The position numbers and the translations under genes were made by a program. This document shows positions 44,278 through 55,210 of a stretch of DNA of 64,000 bases, piece after piece (within the stretch, counting starts at the first letter, position 1; each line of letters opens with the position of its first letter). Below the pieces are notes generated by a model that saw only the letters and a list, made by a program, of their open reading frames with translations, made no database searches and was not told the DNA's origin. This DNA comes from Panicum virgatum (Eukaryota; Streptophyta; Magnoliopsida; Poales; Poaceae). The DNA is taken from positions 8,997,015 to 9,061,014 of the forward strand of contig NC_053146.1 of the NCBI RefSeq assembly GCF_016808335.1. The letters run 5' to 3'.

Positions 44278-46394
44278 CTATTTCTTGGCGGGGGCGCTGG
44301 GTTTGACGTTGCTGCCCTCCGCGGGCGCATCGTCCTTGCGCTTGCTCGACTTGTCGTCGAAGATGGCACCAACAGCCTCCTTGCCAGCAGCGTAGTTGGT
44401 GGCAGCGTCGAACAGCTCGTTGGTGTTGGTCGGACGGCTTCTCGCGAGCTCATGCACCAGGTTCCTGCACGTCGTACCCTCGAGGAAGGCGTTGATGACC
44501 TCGACGTGGTTGACGCTGGGGAGCTTGGTGCATCGCTTGGAGAAGCACCGCACGTAGTTGCGCAGGGACTCATTGGGCTTTTGGCGACACCCTTTCAGGT
44601 CCCAGGAGTTCCCAGGGCGCACGTATGTGCCCTGGAAATTGCCCACAAAGATCTGGACCAAGTCGGCCCAGTTGTGGATCTGATCTGCAGGCAGATGCTC
44701 GAACCACGTTCGTGTGGCGTCAGCAAGGTGAAGAGGAAGGTTGTGGATGATGACCGCATCCTCCGTCGCGCCGCCTAGCTGGCACGCTAGGTGGTAGTCG
44801 TTGAGCCAGACAGCAGGGTCAGTCTCGCCCGAGTACTTGACGAGGGTGTTGGGTTGTCGAAAACACGGGGGAAAAGATGCTGTTCGGATTTCCCGGCTGA
44901 ACATCCGGGTGCCCGGAGGCTCCGGTGACTCACCCCTATCGTGCTCGGGGTCGAAGCGTCCACCCCATCGAGGGGTGTACCTCCTGCCATCGATGATGTT
45001 GCGGGCGTCGCCGTCACCGACATGCCCGCGCGTGTCACGGATTCGCTCCCTTACGGGAACTGTGCCGACGCGCTTGTGCACCGAGGGTGCCTTCGCACCG
45101 GGCGCTACGGCTGCCTTGCCCTTCCCTGCTGGTGGCGTGTGCACAGAAACCTCGCGGTCCTGGTGCGCAGTCCCACCAGGCTGCTCCGAGGCCTTCGAGC
45201 GCATACGAGACGCAGAACTCTCGGCCTGCTGCACGACAGCTTGCTCGATGAGCTCCTGTGCCTCGCGGCGCAGGTTGCGGCCCGAAGGCGTCGATGGCTC
45301 GGGCATAGCTTGGAGTAGATAGGCCGCAGCGACGAGTTTTTCGCCAGCCGTCTTCAATTCCGGAGATTTGTCGACGTTGTCGTCAGCCAGGATGCGCTCC
45401 CGGGCAACATGTCCCGCCGCCTGGGCATGTGCACCACGCGCGGTGCGCTGCTGCTCGAGTGCGGTGCGCAGTTCCTGGGTTTGCTGACGCTGCTCGTCAA
45501 GCTTGGCTTGAAGCTCCTTGAGCTGTGCTAGCTGTGCTTGCCGCGCCGCCGAGCTTGACGAAGAAGAGGGGGCTGCAGGTGGGACCGCCGGTTGGATCGC
45601 CTGCGCGTCTGCCCCGCCGTTCCCATCATCACCCGGAGCATTGTCGTCTTGCCCGTCCGCGAGCTGGACCATGAAGCACTCTCGGGCAGTATAGAAATCC
45701 CCCTCGCTGGAGTCTTCGGAGCAAGTGAGACAGTAAGCCGTCGCCAGCTGGAACGAGCGGAGAGCGTCGGGGTCGCAGACCCCGGAGTAGTCCTCGGCCT
45801 CCTCGGCCGTGAAGTTGTTCATGAAGAAGTTGATGTCGTCGGCGATTGAGCTCGCCGTCTCGGGGTAGGATTTGTTGAGAGACGATGCGATGAGGCTGCG
45901 GATCGACAGAAGATGATGACCCGGCAGATCCTCATGCTTGGTGAAGATAGTGCTGATCGAAGAGGCATAGGTGCGAGCGGCAGTGCGGCGCATCCCAAAG
46001 GGGTAGGGCGACGGCGAGGTCGAGCCCCCCCTGGGAGGCACTGGTGCTGCAGCAGATAACAGTGCCGGCGCAGATGACGCCGAGGCACGTGATGACGAGG
46101 CGATGGCCCCGTTAGGCGCGATGCTGGGTTGCGACATGCCAGCCTCAACCCACGTGGGGGAGCTGTGGCGTGCCGCATGGTGCCGCTCCGCGTGTGCTTG
46201 TCGCGAACGGTGGCCCGAACGCCTGATGCGCTGGGCTGGTGGTGTCGGAGCGACGATGTTGCGTCTGGGCGAGAGGAGCTGCATGAGGTAACCATTGCCG
46301 GTCGCTCTGAACTCGAGACTCCTGAACCAGATCACGAATCCCGCTGGGAGCAGACCGAAACACCCATAGGGTTTGGGTTGGATCTGCCCGCCAT
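44278..46394 (-). pseudogene. gag, inner Tat element (start-proximal frameshift)
   Basis: The native ATG, by comparison with the outer element, is at 46394 (ctccaggg-ATGGC). One base is missing near 46350 relative to that copy, so the native start is out of frame with the long 718-codon frame that opens artificially at 46434. Within that frame: a Pro/Ser-rich N-terminus; EDLPGHHLLSIRSLIASS; a Gln-rich coiled coil (about 45440-45560); and the Retrotrans_gag core (WFEHLPADQIHNWADL, FQGTYVRPG, ESLRNYVRCF). It ends with a Lys-rich tail and TAG at 44278-44280. Without the frameshift this would encode the particle protein. The pol frame continues after the stop. Confidence 0.8.
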
Positions 46395-46440
46395 CCCTGG
46401 AGATCAAAATGGGAACAAGAGAGAAAAATGTCACGCGGCT

Positions 46441-46460
46441 CCCCTACCTGGCGCGCCAAC
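46441..46460 (-). other. primer-binding site of the inner Tat element
   Basis: Minus strand GTTGGCGCGCCAGGTAGGGG directly follows the 5' LTR end. The tRNA was not identified. Confidence 0.7.
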
Positions 46461-47879
46461 TGTCGGTGTCCCGACCCCGGGGCCTGGATCCCAACTAGTA
46501 AATGTTGCGTGTTTCCTCGTCCCAGATGATGATGCAAGAGGCAACACAGTAACGCATGGTTTATCCTGGTTCCGGCCACGGGGCCGTACGTCCAGCAAAG
46601 GGGGTGTGCGAGGGCACTGTATTATCTTGCACCCGACGTGCTTGTAGTAGGGGGTACAAGCGAAGCGAGAGAGGGAGGAAGGCTCCCAAGTCTCTGCTAG
46701 AAGAGGGGTTGAACGGGGCGTATAGGGATGCCGGAGCGTAAGTGATGATGGATCTCGTCTGGGAGCGTCTGAGCGTCTCAGCGTCTGAGTGAGAGAGCCA
46801 GCCCCCGCGTAAAGGAAGCCTGCCTCCTCCTTTTATAGTCACAAGGAGGGGCGGCGCACATGAGTGGGGCGTGGAAGTCGTAGTTTTCCCCCGAATCGCG
46901 GGGTACAGTGACCGAATACTGTAGGAAGTACACTGTAGGGCATGGCGTCAGGCGCGGCAGTCGTCCTGGATATCGTCCTTGGTCCTGTGGAGATCACGCC
47001 GGTCGTCCTGCAAGCCCCTGCTGGCGGCGTGGTCGTCGCTGGTGTATGGTCTTCTATATATGGTGCGGTGGCGTTCAGTGGGCCCTGTGGGCCGGGGCCT
47101 TGCACGCACCAGCAGTAGCGGTAGCGGGGTGCGCGGCGGTCCCGGACCCCCTGGTCGGAGCGCAGACGTGCGCATTAGAAGGTCCCGGGGACACGTGGAG
47201 GTCCCGGACCCCTTGAGGGGGGAGGTCCGGGACTCCGCCCGTGCGCGCTGGGCGCCCCTCTCTGGGGAAACACATGACGTCGCCGGACCCCTTCCCCCGC
47301 GGGAGGCGGGTCCGGTTGGTCGGTGTAGGCAGAATAGTAACGGGAGCAGTGCAGAGCCTGTCTTGTCTCGCGTCGCAGGTCCAACAGTGCTGCTACTGCA
47401 TCCGGGATGGCGGAGCGGTGACCGGAGTCAGCGGATGGGACCCCTGTCACATCCACTGTGGGAATGGCGGCCCGACGCCGCCTGTCCTGGGTGCCGTGGT
47501 GGAGTGGCTGGCCTTCAATGTCTTCGTACGGTGAGTGGTTGAGCGGCGGGGCCGTTTGTCCCTTATGCCGAGGGGTGGCCTCGAGCGAGGCGGAGATGAG
47601 GTGCCCGCTCGAGGGTAGGTTCGCTACCCTCGAGCGAGGCGGAGGTGCGGGGCGCAGTCGAGGGGTCTCGACGGGGACCCTCGAGCGAGGCGGAGATTGT
47701 CCCGTGGGTTCGAGAGGGATGCGAATGGGCCGCACGCTGGGCTTCTTTGAGTCCTTTCCTTTCTTTCAGATGGGAAGGAGGCTGTGGGCCTTCGTGGGCT
47801 CAGTTGCTTAAACATATGCTTGCGTTTTAAGGCGATCTTAGTACCCCGTTTAGGGTGTCCCTAATCATGGTACCCGACA
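46461..47879 (-). repeat. 5' LTR of the inner Tat element, 1419 bp
   Basis: TGTCGGTGTCCCG to GGTACCCGACA. It is collinear with 28196-29654 apart from scattered substitutions and one fewer tandem unit near 47600. A minus-strand TATA box CTATAAAAGG lies at about 46829-46838, before the inferred transcription start. Confidence 0.9.
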
Positions 47880-48636
47880 GAACCTTATTCCGAGGCCTTA
47901 ATGATCAGGGGTTCGAAGCCTGGCCCGTCGAGGGTTCGACAGGTGCCCCAGATCGCCAGAGTCAGGGATTGCATGGATGTGCCGTACAAGCTACCCTCGA
48001 ATGCGGAGTTCGAGACGTCCTACGCAGTGTTCAAGACCAGTTGAGGGTGCCTAGCAGGGGGATCCCATCGAGGGAGAGCATCGAGCCCTCAGACCCTATC
48101 AAATGGGTCCGAGCCCCGCCTAGCGAACCTTTGCGAGCGCTTTATGTGACGTGTCCACGGACCACGAGCCGACCCTTATCGAATGGGGCACGGACGTCCA
48201 CTTGAACTACCCGATAACAGCTCACTGAAGCACCCATAGTTCGCGGCCCGGGCATAGGTAGCATGGTGCGCTTCACCCCTCCTCCCTGCGGAAGGGCGAC
48301 GAGGGCCGTAATAAAAGTCGAGGGTTCCCCGAACGCCTTTACGCAGGCCGGCGCTCGGGGGCTCCTCGCACACCGCGGCTCAGGCCACACCCTCGAATGG
48401 ATCGACGACCGTCGATTATGAAGTTCCATGTGTTCAACCTAAACCCCCGCTCTTGACGCGTGCCTGCCAGATGGTTCAGCCGGACACTGGGTCGCTGTGC
48501 CAGCACGAAAAACGCCGAGGCCGGCTAAAAGGAGTGCCGATGCCGGCTGAAAAAGACGCCGGACGGCCACCTCAGTAAAGCAACCAAGCAGGACGACATT
48601 TATAGCTCTTGGACGAGTGCAAACACTCCTCCAAGG

Positions 48637-48649
48637 CCTCGGGGGCTAC
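48637..48649 (+). other. internal polypurine-tract-like motif
   Basis: CCTCGGGGGCTAC in the outer element, equivalent to 34345-34357 (minus) of the inner one. Confidence 0.5.
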
Positions 48650-48815
48650 ACCCGCGGGTGCGCTGACGCGCCCCCACAGAGGAAACTTCACACATTCGAG
48701 GACCAAAATCCCCTGCAGGGGTGGTACCCACCCATACACTTTCGGTCGTCCTCTCCGCGAAGGCGAAGGAGACTTCATTGATCTTTGCGAACAAAGATTA
48801 CAAAGGGTTACCGGC

Positions 48816-49154
48816 TTAAAGCCGTCGAAAAGTACAAACGCATTGCCACCTGCGTGGCAATTTTCCCTGTCTTGGGGAGGAGCGAGCACCGATGAAGAGC
48901 ACCGAGTCCTTGGCCGGCGCGACGGCCAGGCTGCTCGGGATTGCGAGGAGCAGCCCCCAGACCGCACGGGTCCAGCGGGATGCCCTCCTCGCAAGCTTTA
49001 TTCTAGCATCTCCTCCACCGAAGACCCTGTGGGGGGTCAAGCTGGCGGACAGCACCCTCCACACCATCTCCCCGAGAGCGACATTGTCGCCAGGAGGGAC
49101 GATGCGAAGAACGGCCACCAAACCTGGCACCAACGCCATGGTCAGGCATCTCAA
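48816..49154 (-). CDS. hypothetical small antisense ORF, 112 codons, outer Tat element
   Basis: MALVPGLVAVLRIVPPGDN...FGGGDARIKLARRA. A decayed relative lies at 30480-30766 in the inner element (PGLVAVLHIIPPGNK; FGGGDARRRLARRA in another frame), so the sequence is shared. The frame is kept in only one copy, and its codon use does not distinguish coding from GC-rich drift. It lies behind the antisense TATA box at 49424-49432. No family is recognised, and it is as likely noncoding. Confidence 0.25.
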   Translation of the reverse strand: MRCLTMALVPGLVAVLRIVPPGDNVALGEMVWRVLSASLTPHRVFGGGDARIKLARRASRWTRAVWGLLLAIPSSLAVAPAKDSVLFIGARSSPRQGKLPRRWQCVCTFRRL

Positions 49155-49843
49155 CCCCCCTTCATGCTATGGGACATCGCAGAAGCAGGACCCCACGGCC
49201 CCGATGCTCTTCTGCTAATCCCACTGAAGCTAAGGGATGGTGCGCACGCCCTCTCCAGCTTTCCCCCGCCGCTCGCAAGCATTCTTCTAGCATCAAAGCC
49301 TGAAAAAGCCAGGCACCTTATCTGGGGACCGGTCGTGAAAGGCAAAGGAAAACATTACGAGACTTAGGCGATGCTAGAAGTAAGAGCAGGGAAGTTGGAG
49401 AGGAAAGGGAGTCTCACGACCCCTATTTATAGCTGCGTTGGGCGCCAAGCTTCAAGCCTGTCGAAGGGCGAAGGCTTGGACCGCCCGTGACGGCGCGGCT
49501 CCCCACGAGCGAAAGATACCCTCGGTTATGGTGCTGAGACATGACGGGACAAAGCAAAGCTGAGCCCTTGGACGCTGAGTGGCGCAGCATCGGCGCTGGC
49601 CGACTGCCCTCGAACGGCGCGTCGCAAGGCGACCAGGGAAAGCGGGGCCGAGACCCTGAGCGCGGGACAGCGCGGCGAAAGCACCGGCTGCAGAGCAGCA
49701 GGCGCCATCGTGGCCCTGGCCCGCTCAGCACGTTGACGCGTCTCGTCCCCGAAACAAAACAAAAAGGGGCGCGCCCCTCGGAGTACTCTCTCCGCAGGCG
49801 CACTACTCCGACCGATAAGTTGTCGCAATACCCTTTGGCCGAA

Positions 49844-49930
49844 TCCCACCATACGGGCAGTCTACTCAAGGTTACTATTGTCTTCCTTCTTGATTTGATT
49901 GTCACCGCTTTCATCACCATCTCACCCTCC
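49844..49930 (+). repeat. 87-bp copy of 20215-20301 at the broken end of the outer element
   Basis: Same length, 5 substitutions. It begins at the exact base where similarity to the inner Tat element ends. See the partner entry. Confidence 0.9.
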
Positions 49931-50494
49931 CTTCTCCTTCTTTCCCAATTCTCCACACTGCTAATCTAAAAAAACTCTACACTGCTGATGTTGAAATTAA
50001 AAGGCCACTGCCGAAGTTGAGACTAAAAAACTAACTATAAAAAATAGCGATTTTTTTTTCAAAAAGTCGAGGATCTAATTTGAGAGCCATTACTAAGATG
50101 CTCTAAGGAGTTTGATCACAAGTGACGAAAAACAGGTAGAATATGTACACTATCTTATCTTACCACAGTAAAATACCAATTAAAATAAATATTAAAAAAT
50201 GATCGCAAGATGCTAAAATTCTTTTTTAAAGATTTTCAATAATGAGTACATGCTCTTGACTTTATCTTAGTACACGTTAACTTTTGTTGTAGGCATGATG
50301 ACATTCCTGGAAGTGCACCGCACACCCACGTTGCAGCTCTAGACAGAGTCCGTTTCTTTCTTGCCGTGCAGGAAAGAAAACCACCCGTTTATCGCCTCAC
50401 CTCTTCTCCCACGCCGTCCACTCAAAATCCGACGGCTAAGATCACCCGCCGCCCTCCTCAAGGCCGCGCCCCTCCTCAAACAAACCCCCCAGAT
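49931..50494. other. 5' flank and promoter region of the prohibitin gene
   Basis: AT-rich to 50330, then pyrimidine-rich and GC-rich leader. I see no clear TATA box, as is common for housekeeping genes. A CCGACGGCTAAGATC segment sits near 50427-50442. Confidence 0.5.
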
Positions 50495-50502
50495 AAACCC
50501 TA
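50495..50502 (+). promoter_or_regulatory. telo-box AAACCCTA in the prohibitin leader
   Basis: AAACCCTAG about 103 bases before the ATG. Telo-boxes are frequent in promoters and leaders of plant translation, cell-cycle and mitochondrial biogenesis genes, which fits a prohibitin. Confidence 0.5.
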
Positions 50503-50604
50503 GCCGCCGCGCCGCCCCCCAGCGCTGCACCTCCTCCTCCTCGCGCGGCCCCCCTCCTCCACGTACCTCCAGCTCCGTCTCCGGCGGCGGCCCCCGCGGC
50601 GAGG

Positions 50605-53600
50605 ATGAACGTGAAGGGCGGCGGCCGGATCCCGGCGCCCCCGCCGGGGGCCAGCGCACTGGTCAAGGTCGCCGTGCTCGGCGGCGCCGCCGTGTACGCC
50701 GCCGTGAACAGCCTCTACAACGTCGAGGGCGGGCACCGCGCCATCGTCTTCAACCGCATCCAGGGGATCAAGGACAAGGTATGGAGGCCGCGGTGGGTTG
50801 CTGGTTTGAGTGGAAGCGGTTTGGTTGGGTAGGCTTGAGGGGTGCGATTGGGAGAGAAATGTGGCTGCAGGCGCTGTGTTGACATGGATTGTGTCCTGGA
50901 TGATGCCCCTTAGAACATTTCTCTCGATTTGTAGGTACATCCCGGTAAACCTGGGATAATCATGCATGCTGCTTTAATAGAAACAATCTGGGACATGAAC
51001 CGTGTGCGTCTGTAGTTACTTCTCATATCCTCAGCAGGGTTGACATCCTTTTCGGCTTTTGTGAAATGTGGATAGAGATAGTGTGGTTGCCTGAATTGTA
51101 GTCCGGGATGTTAATTTTATTGGCATTTTGGACACATTTCCCATAAATCAGAGCTAACCGTGCAATGCAATCGGCTACACGTGGGCTGTGCCATTCAAAT
51201 TGCCAATGGGGAATGTACCGTGTGGATCTCTGTAGCAACTTGTCATATCGTCAGCCAGGTCAGCATCCTTTTGGCATATATTTCCCATAAATCAGTGCTA
51301 ACTGTGTATTACAATTGGAAAAAAAGTGTGAGGTGCGCCTATCAAATTGTCAATGGAGAACGGCACCCTTTTCCTAATTTAGAAACATACAGACAATGGT
51401 TCAAATCCTAGTCTTTTATTCTGGGTGTTGAGTACTTGCACTAACATCCCATACTGTACTTCAATACTTGTGATTTCATCTTTCTGGTTCCTATTTTGAC
51501 ATCTAATCTATGAAGTCTGAAGTGCTTGCTAGCTTTATTGTTGAACTATTATTGTTTGAAGTGTCTCTGTCTATATGTATGCTATCCCACTTTCGCATGA
51601 CAGTTATGCTAATTTTGGAATTTACTGTAAAATATGGATTGGAACTAGCAACTGCGTTGTATTATCAACATAAGCACTGTGGATGCATGATTAGAAAACT
51701 CCACTTCACTTTTGTTAAACTACATCTACAAAAATCTGAACTAGAAATTCATCACAGACAAGTGCACTTGCTTTTGTAAGGTTTTATTGTATATTTGAGG
51801 CAGCACATTTGCACATTGTAAATCAACTCTACATCTTGCTATTTCTCTAACCATAATATTTCTATTTTAGTTTAATTGATGTGTGTTCTTGGGTGCTCTT
51901 TGTTTACTCCTTGAAATAAATTATTGGTTCAATTGACCAGATGAAAATTTTTCTAGTTTTATGTTCATGTAACCTGATTGTCTGTACGTGAAATATTGTT
52001 TTGCGGCCATGCTATTTTTCTGCAACATTTCTGGACAATTAGGTTCTGCATATTCAAAATGGAAGAGTTGTTGGTGCACACTACCACTTCTTAGGGAGGA
52101 TTCTTATATGGCCTTAGAGTTAAAAGGACATATTGTGTGAGTTGCTGATAAATGATTATCTACGTGGTTCTTGCTAGTGTTTACATCATAATTTGTGTAA
52201 TGGTGCAGCGAGTTTTACCACCAATAATGCCATGAAAGGTGCTGGGTTTTGCTACGGTGCTAGTTTTGTGCCAACAATACAAAGAGGGATAGGGGCTTAT
52301 CTGCAACTACCATACAGAGCCAACTTGTTAGGAAGTCATCTTGGACCCATGCAAGCATTATAAAGTCTACAATTAGACACAATTAATGCAAATAGATGCT
52401 AGCTATCCTTTTCTCTTTCTTAGTGTGTGGATACTTATTCGTTATTGAGTATTTGAGTCTAATGAAGAGTGTAGCTAAGAAAGCATGTTTTGCCATTTAC
52501 TCATTTGTGTGTAGTCACAAAGGACTTGATTAACAGTTTTGCCTTGGTGTGCATGCATGTGCTCAAAGGGTATGTGACTGTAATAAATAGTTCAAAATTA
52601 CTTGTAGCTCTAGATTTGCTGTCATATATCAGTTATTGTATCCTCCAGTGCACCAAAACTTGATGTACTTGTAGGGTTTTTAATGTGAACTGTGAACTAG
52701 TGAAAATTTCTCAATGTGTAGTTTGACTTTGTTGATTGGGTTATTGTTTAATATGCACACTTAAGTATCACTCCTGATGATGAGCCAGTTCAATTTTTTG
52801 ATAAATGTAGCATATGTTTTCTTTATGCAGGTATACCCTGAAGGGACTCACTTTATGATTCCATGGTTTGAACGACCAATCATTTATGATGTACGCGCTC
52901 GCCCGAATCTTGTTGAGAGTACTTCTGGAAGCAGGGATCTTCAGATGGTAAATATGCATATCTCTTTTAGTCCAATAGTTCCAACTTACCATTCTTCATT
53001 TTTTTGGAACTTGTGTTTAAATTCTGTAGTGTAAATGTTGCTGTGTGCTGCCTGACATGCATGCTTCTGCATCGGTCATTGCGCTAACAAGTTCATCTCA
53101 AATTTGGGTCGATGAACCTGTTCCTTGATTTATTGATCATATGATCCTAAAATGGCTGCATTGGCTGTTATGATTATTTCAAAAAAAGTGGTTTCTCTTC
53201 AATTTATATTATATTCAAATATTTTGTTCATAAATTCATTGAGAAATAGTATAATTGCTAGTTTGCTACAAAAGCTGTCAACGGTTAACGACCTAGCTAA
53301 ATTCAGAAGATTATCTTGCAAAGTTTGTTTGACCACTATCAGTTTTTGCCATCTGGGGTGCTTTAGCCAGATATTAATAAAGCATATTTCTTTTGCATGC
53401 TCATTTACCTACATCTATTCTAGTTACTTTTTATGCCTGAGGCACAAACGGTAAATCTTGCACCTTTTTTTCATATTGTGGGAGCTCGATACATTGTTTA
53501 TCATACTCTGAGGAATGCTGCAGTTTGTTTTTCCTATTAAATTCTGATGCACTTCTATGCTGTAGTTTATGAAATGATGATATATTTATTTTGTAACAAG

Positions 53601-54693
53601 CTAACATTAATCATGTCACTCATTTCATACTTTGAGATATCTGTTCTGTACTTTGTTTGGGGCAGGTGAAAATTGGTCTTCGTGTCCTCACAAGGCCAAT
53701 GCCAGAGAGGCTACCCCATATCTACAGGACTCTGGGGGAGAACTTCAACGAGCGAGTTCTGCCTTCTATCATACATGAAACACTGAAAGCTGTTGTTGCC
53801 CAATACAATGCTAGCCAACTGATCACACAGAGAGAGGTGTGGTCTACATATTCCCTGTTTATTTCTTGCCTATTACTCCCTCTGTTCCAAATTATAGGTC
53901 ATTTTAGCTTTTATAGGTTCATTGTTTTTACCGTGTATATACACATATTATATATCTAGGTGCACAGTAAAATCTATGAATCTAGAAAATCCAAAATGAC
54001 CTATAAATTGAAATGGTGGTAGTATATGGAAATAAGCTAATTCTTAAATAGTACAAAATTTTTTACTCTTTTTCCCTTCCAATTTCAGACTGTCAGTAGG
54101 GAGATTAGGAAGATACTGACTGAGAGGGCCAGAAACTTCAACATTGCTCTTGATGATGTCTCGATTACAAGCCTTAGCTTTGGGAAGGAGTTCACCCATG
54201 CCATTGAGGCCAAACAGGTTGCTGCACAGGAAGCTGAGCGTGCAAAGTTCATTGTCGAGAAAGCTGAGCAAGATAAGAGAAGTGCAATTATCAGGGCTCA
54301 GGTAAGAAGAAAACAATTCTTGTATAAGCATGGCACCTATGTCTGAAAAGGATTGGGAGTACAGTTAGAGGAAGATGCTGGTTCTATCGATAACTTTGGC
54401 TTCATGCTGCAAAGTTTTATATGTCGATCTAACTAGCTGTCCTTGTAAGATGAGTTCTAAAACATACTTCTGCTTTTGGTGTTCTATTCTGTGAACAGGG
54501 AGAGGCTAAGTCTGCGGAGCTGATTGGCCAGGCCATCGCAAACAACCAGGCTTTCCTTGCCCTGAGGCAGATTGAAGCTGCAAGGGAGATCTCGCACACT
54601 ATCGCGGCTTCAGCCAACAAGGTTTTCCTGGACTCCAACGACCTGCTGCTCAACCTCCAGCAGCTGAGTGTGTCAAGCAAGCAGAAGAAATGA
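50605..54693 (+). CDS. prohibitin (PHB2-type), five exons, 289 aa
   Basis: Exons 50605-50778, 52831-52947, 53666-53836, 54089-54301 and 54499-54693, all GT-AG and phase 0 (58, 39, 57, 71 and 64 codons). The protein has a short Gly/Pro-rich N-terminus and one hydrophobic segment ([13 protein letters not shown], about 20-36) that anchors it in the inner mitochondrial membrane. Then comes the SPFH/band-7 domain ([12 protein letters not shown] to about residue 200) and a coiled coil (about 190-240: [26 protein letters not shown]). The tail ends SSKQKK. The length is normal for plant prohibitins. Known role: it assembles with PHB1-type subunits into ring complexes that scaffold the inner membrane, stabilise proteases and respiratory complexes, and support mitochondrial biogenesis. 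No damage is seen. Intron 1 is 2 kb, and intron 3 holds a Stowaway MITE. Confidence 0.96.
51000..51365. repeat. degenerate repeats in prohibitin intron 1
   Basis: Segments such as TTTCCCATAAATCA(G)...GCTAAC(T/C)GTG and GTGTG..TCT..GTAG..ACTT(C/G)TCATATC(C/G)TCAGC each occur twice in a staggered order, about 147 and 217 bases apart. This points to an old local duplication followed by rearrangement. Confidence 0.6.
53876..54022. mobile_element. Stowaway (Tc1/mariner) MITE, 147 bp, in prohibitin intron 3
   Basis: Starts CTCCCTCTGTTCC, ends as the inverse CTACCACCATTTC; the inverted arms continue with TTATAGGTCATTTT. Flanked by TA on both sides (53874-53875 and 54023-54024). Size, TIR and TA duplication are all typical. 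It leaves the splice sites intact. Confidence 0.88.
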
Positions 54694-55128
54694 TGTCGCC
54701 ATTCATCACTTTGTTGTGAGTGTGGATGTCGCTCTACCAGACATTGTGAGGGACGGTCGGTTTTGAACGAAGTCTCGCTAGTTGCCCCTCTTCTATACGG
54801 TAGTTGTGAAATAGGTACGTGCCAAATGGACTGGAAAACGCAAACAAACTGGCATGTTTCATTTGAACGATGTCTTCTAGTTCAATAAGGAACATATTGT
54901 TTTCTCGTCTCAATGTGTTATGATGTTTTTTTTGTGTGTTCCCCTTTGGATTAGTTGATGCACCTGGATCTATGATTTTATATGGTGGTTTGGTTTCCGG
55001 AATGGACAATGCGAGCTTTGTGAGTCTACCTTGCAGGCGTTTTGTTCCCAAGGTCCAAATGTGCAATTGTTCCCAAGGTCCACATGTGCGATTATTTATA
55101 TGGACGAAATCTCGCAGAGAAGCAAGCC
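54694..55128. other. prohibitin 3' UTR and spacer
   Basis: The 3' UTR follows the TGA. Possible polyadenylation region near 54880-54930. A 25-base tandem pair (gttcccaaggtccA..tgtgc) lies at about 55043-55090. No other gene. Confidence 0.55.
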
Positions 55129-55210
55129 GTCTATATGTCCGAGTGGTTTAGGAGACAGACTCGAAATCTGTTGGGCTTTGCCTGCGCAGGTTCCAGTCCT
55201 GCTGTCGACG
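55129..55210 (+). tRNA. tRNA-Ser(CGA)-like gene, possibly decayed
   Basis: Reads GTCTATATGTCCGAGTGG, a D-arm with GTTTAGGAGAC, an anticodon arm CAGACTCGAAATCTG (anticodon CGA), a long variable arm (TTGGGCTTTGCCTGCGCAG overlaps arm and T stem), and an acceptor end GCTGTCGACG. A T run (55214-55219) follows as a Pol III terminator. Compared with the plant tRNA-Ser(CGA) I remember, one acceptor pair is lost (T opposite C). The T loop reads TTCCAGT where TTCGAAT is usual, altering the B-box. It is either a diverged gene or a pseudogene. Confidence 0.7.

Larger units (their letters stand above)
28196..47879 (-). mobile_element. inner Tat-type Ty3/gypsy retrotransposon, 19.7 kb (duplication GAACC)
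   Basis: Flanked by perfect 5-bp duplications GAACC (28191-28195 and 47880-47884), with TG...CA LTRs at both ends. It reads on the minus strand: 5' LTR (47879-46461), primer-binding site, gag, protease, reverse transcriptase, RNase H, an additional archaeal-type RNase H, integrase, a long 3' region holding an antisense gene, tract and 3' LTR (29654-28196). Two RNase H modules plus an antisense ORF between integrase and 3' LTR are Tat-lineage traits. The length includes a later 3388-bp solo LTR at 30762-34149; without it the element is about 16.3 kb. All coding parts are broken. The two LTRs look about 95% alike over the stretches I compared. Confidence 0.9.
47885..49843 (+). mobile_element. 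outer Tat element, right part, truncated before its 3' LTR
   Basis: Resumes the outer element after the inner insertion and its duplicated GAACC. It is collinear with the minus strand of 35080 down to about 29690, without the solo LTR. It contains the second internal tract (48637-48649), the antisense TATA unit (minus, 49424-49432) and a 112-codon frame on the minus strand (49154-48816), also seen in decayed form near 30480-30760. It stops at CCCTTTGGCCGAA, a few dozen bases short of where tract and 3' LTR should be. Confidence 0.8.

Noticed and set aside
44278..46434. Taking the 718-codon frame as an intact gag with start at 46434
   Set aside because: Comparison with the outer element shows that the native ATG is at 46394 in another frame. 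The upstream ATG is fortuitous.
49844..49930. Reading the 87-bp repeat as the target duplication of the whole retrotransposon nest
   Set aside because: Gypsy insertions duplicate 5 bases. The left copy is about 530 bases from the LTR, and sequences around the copies are unrelated.
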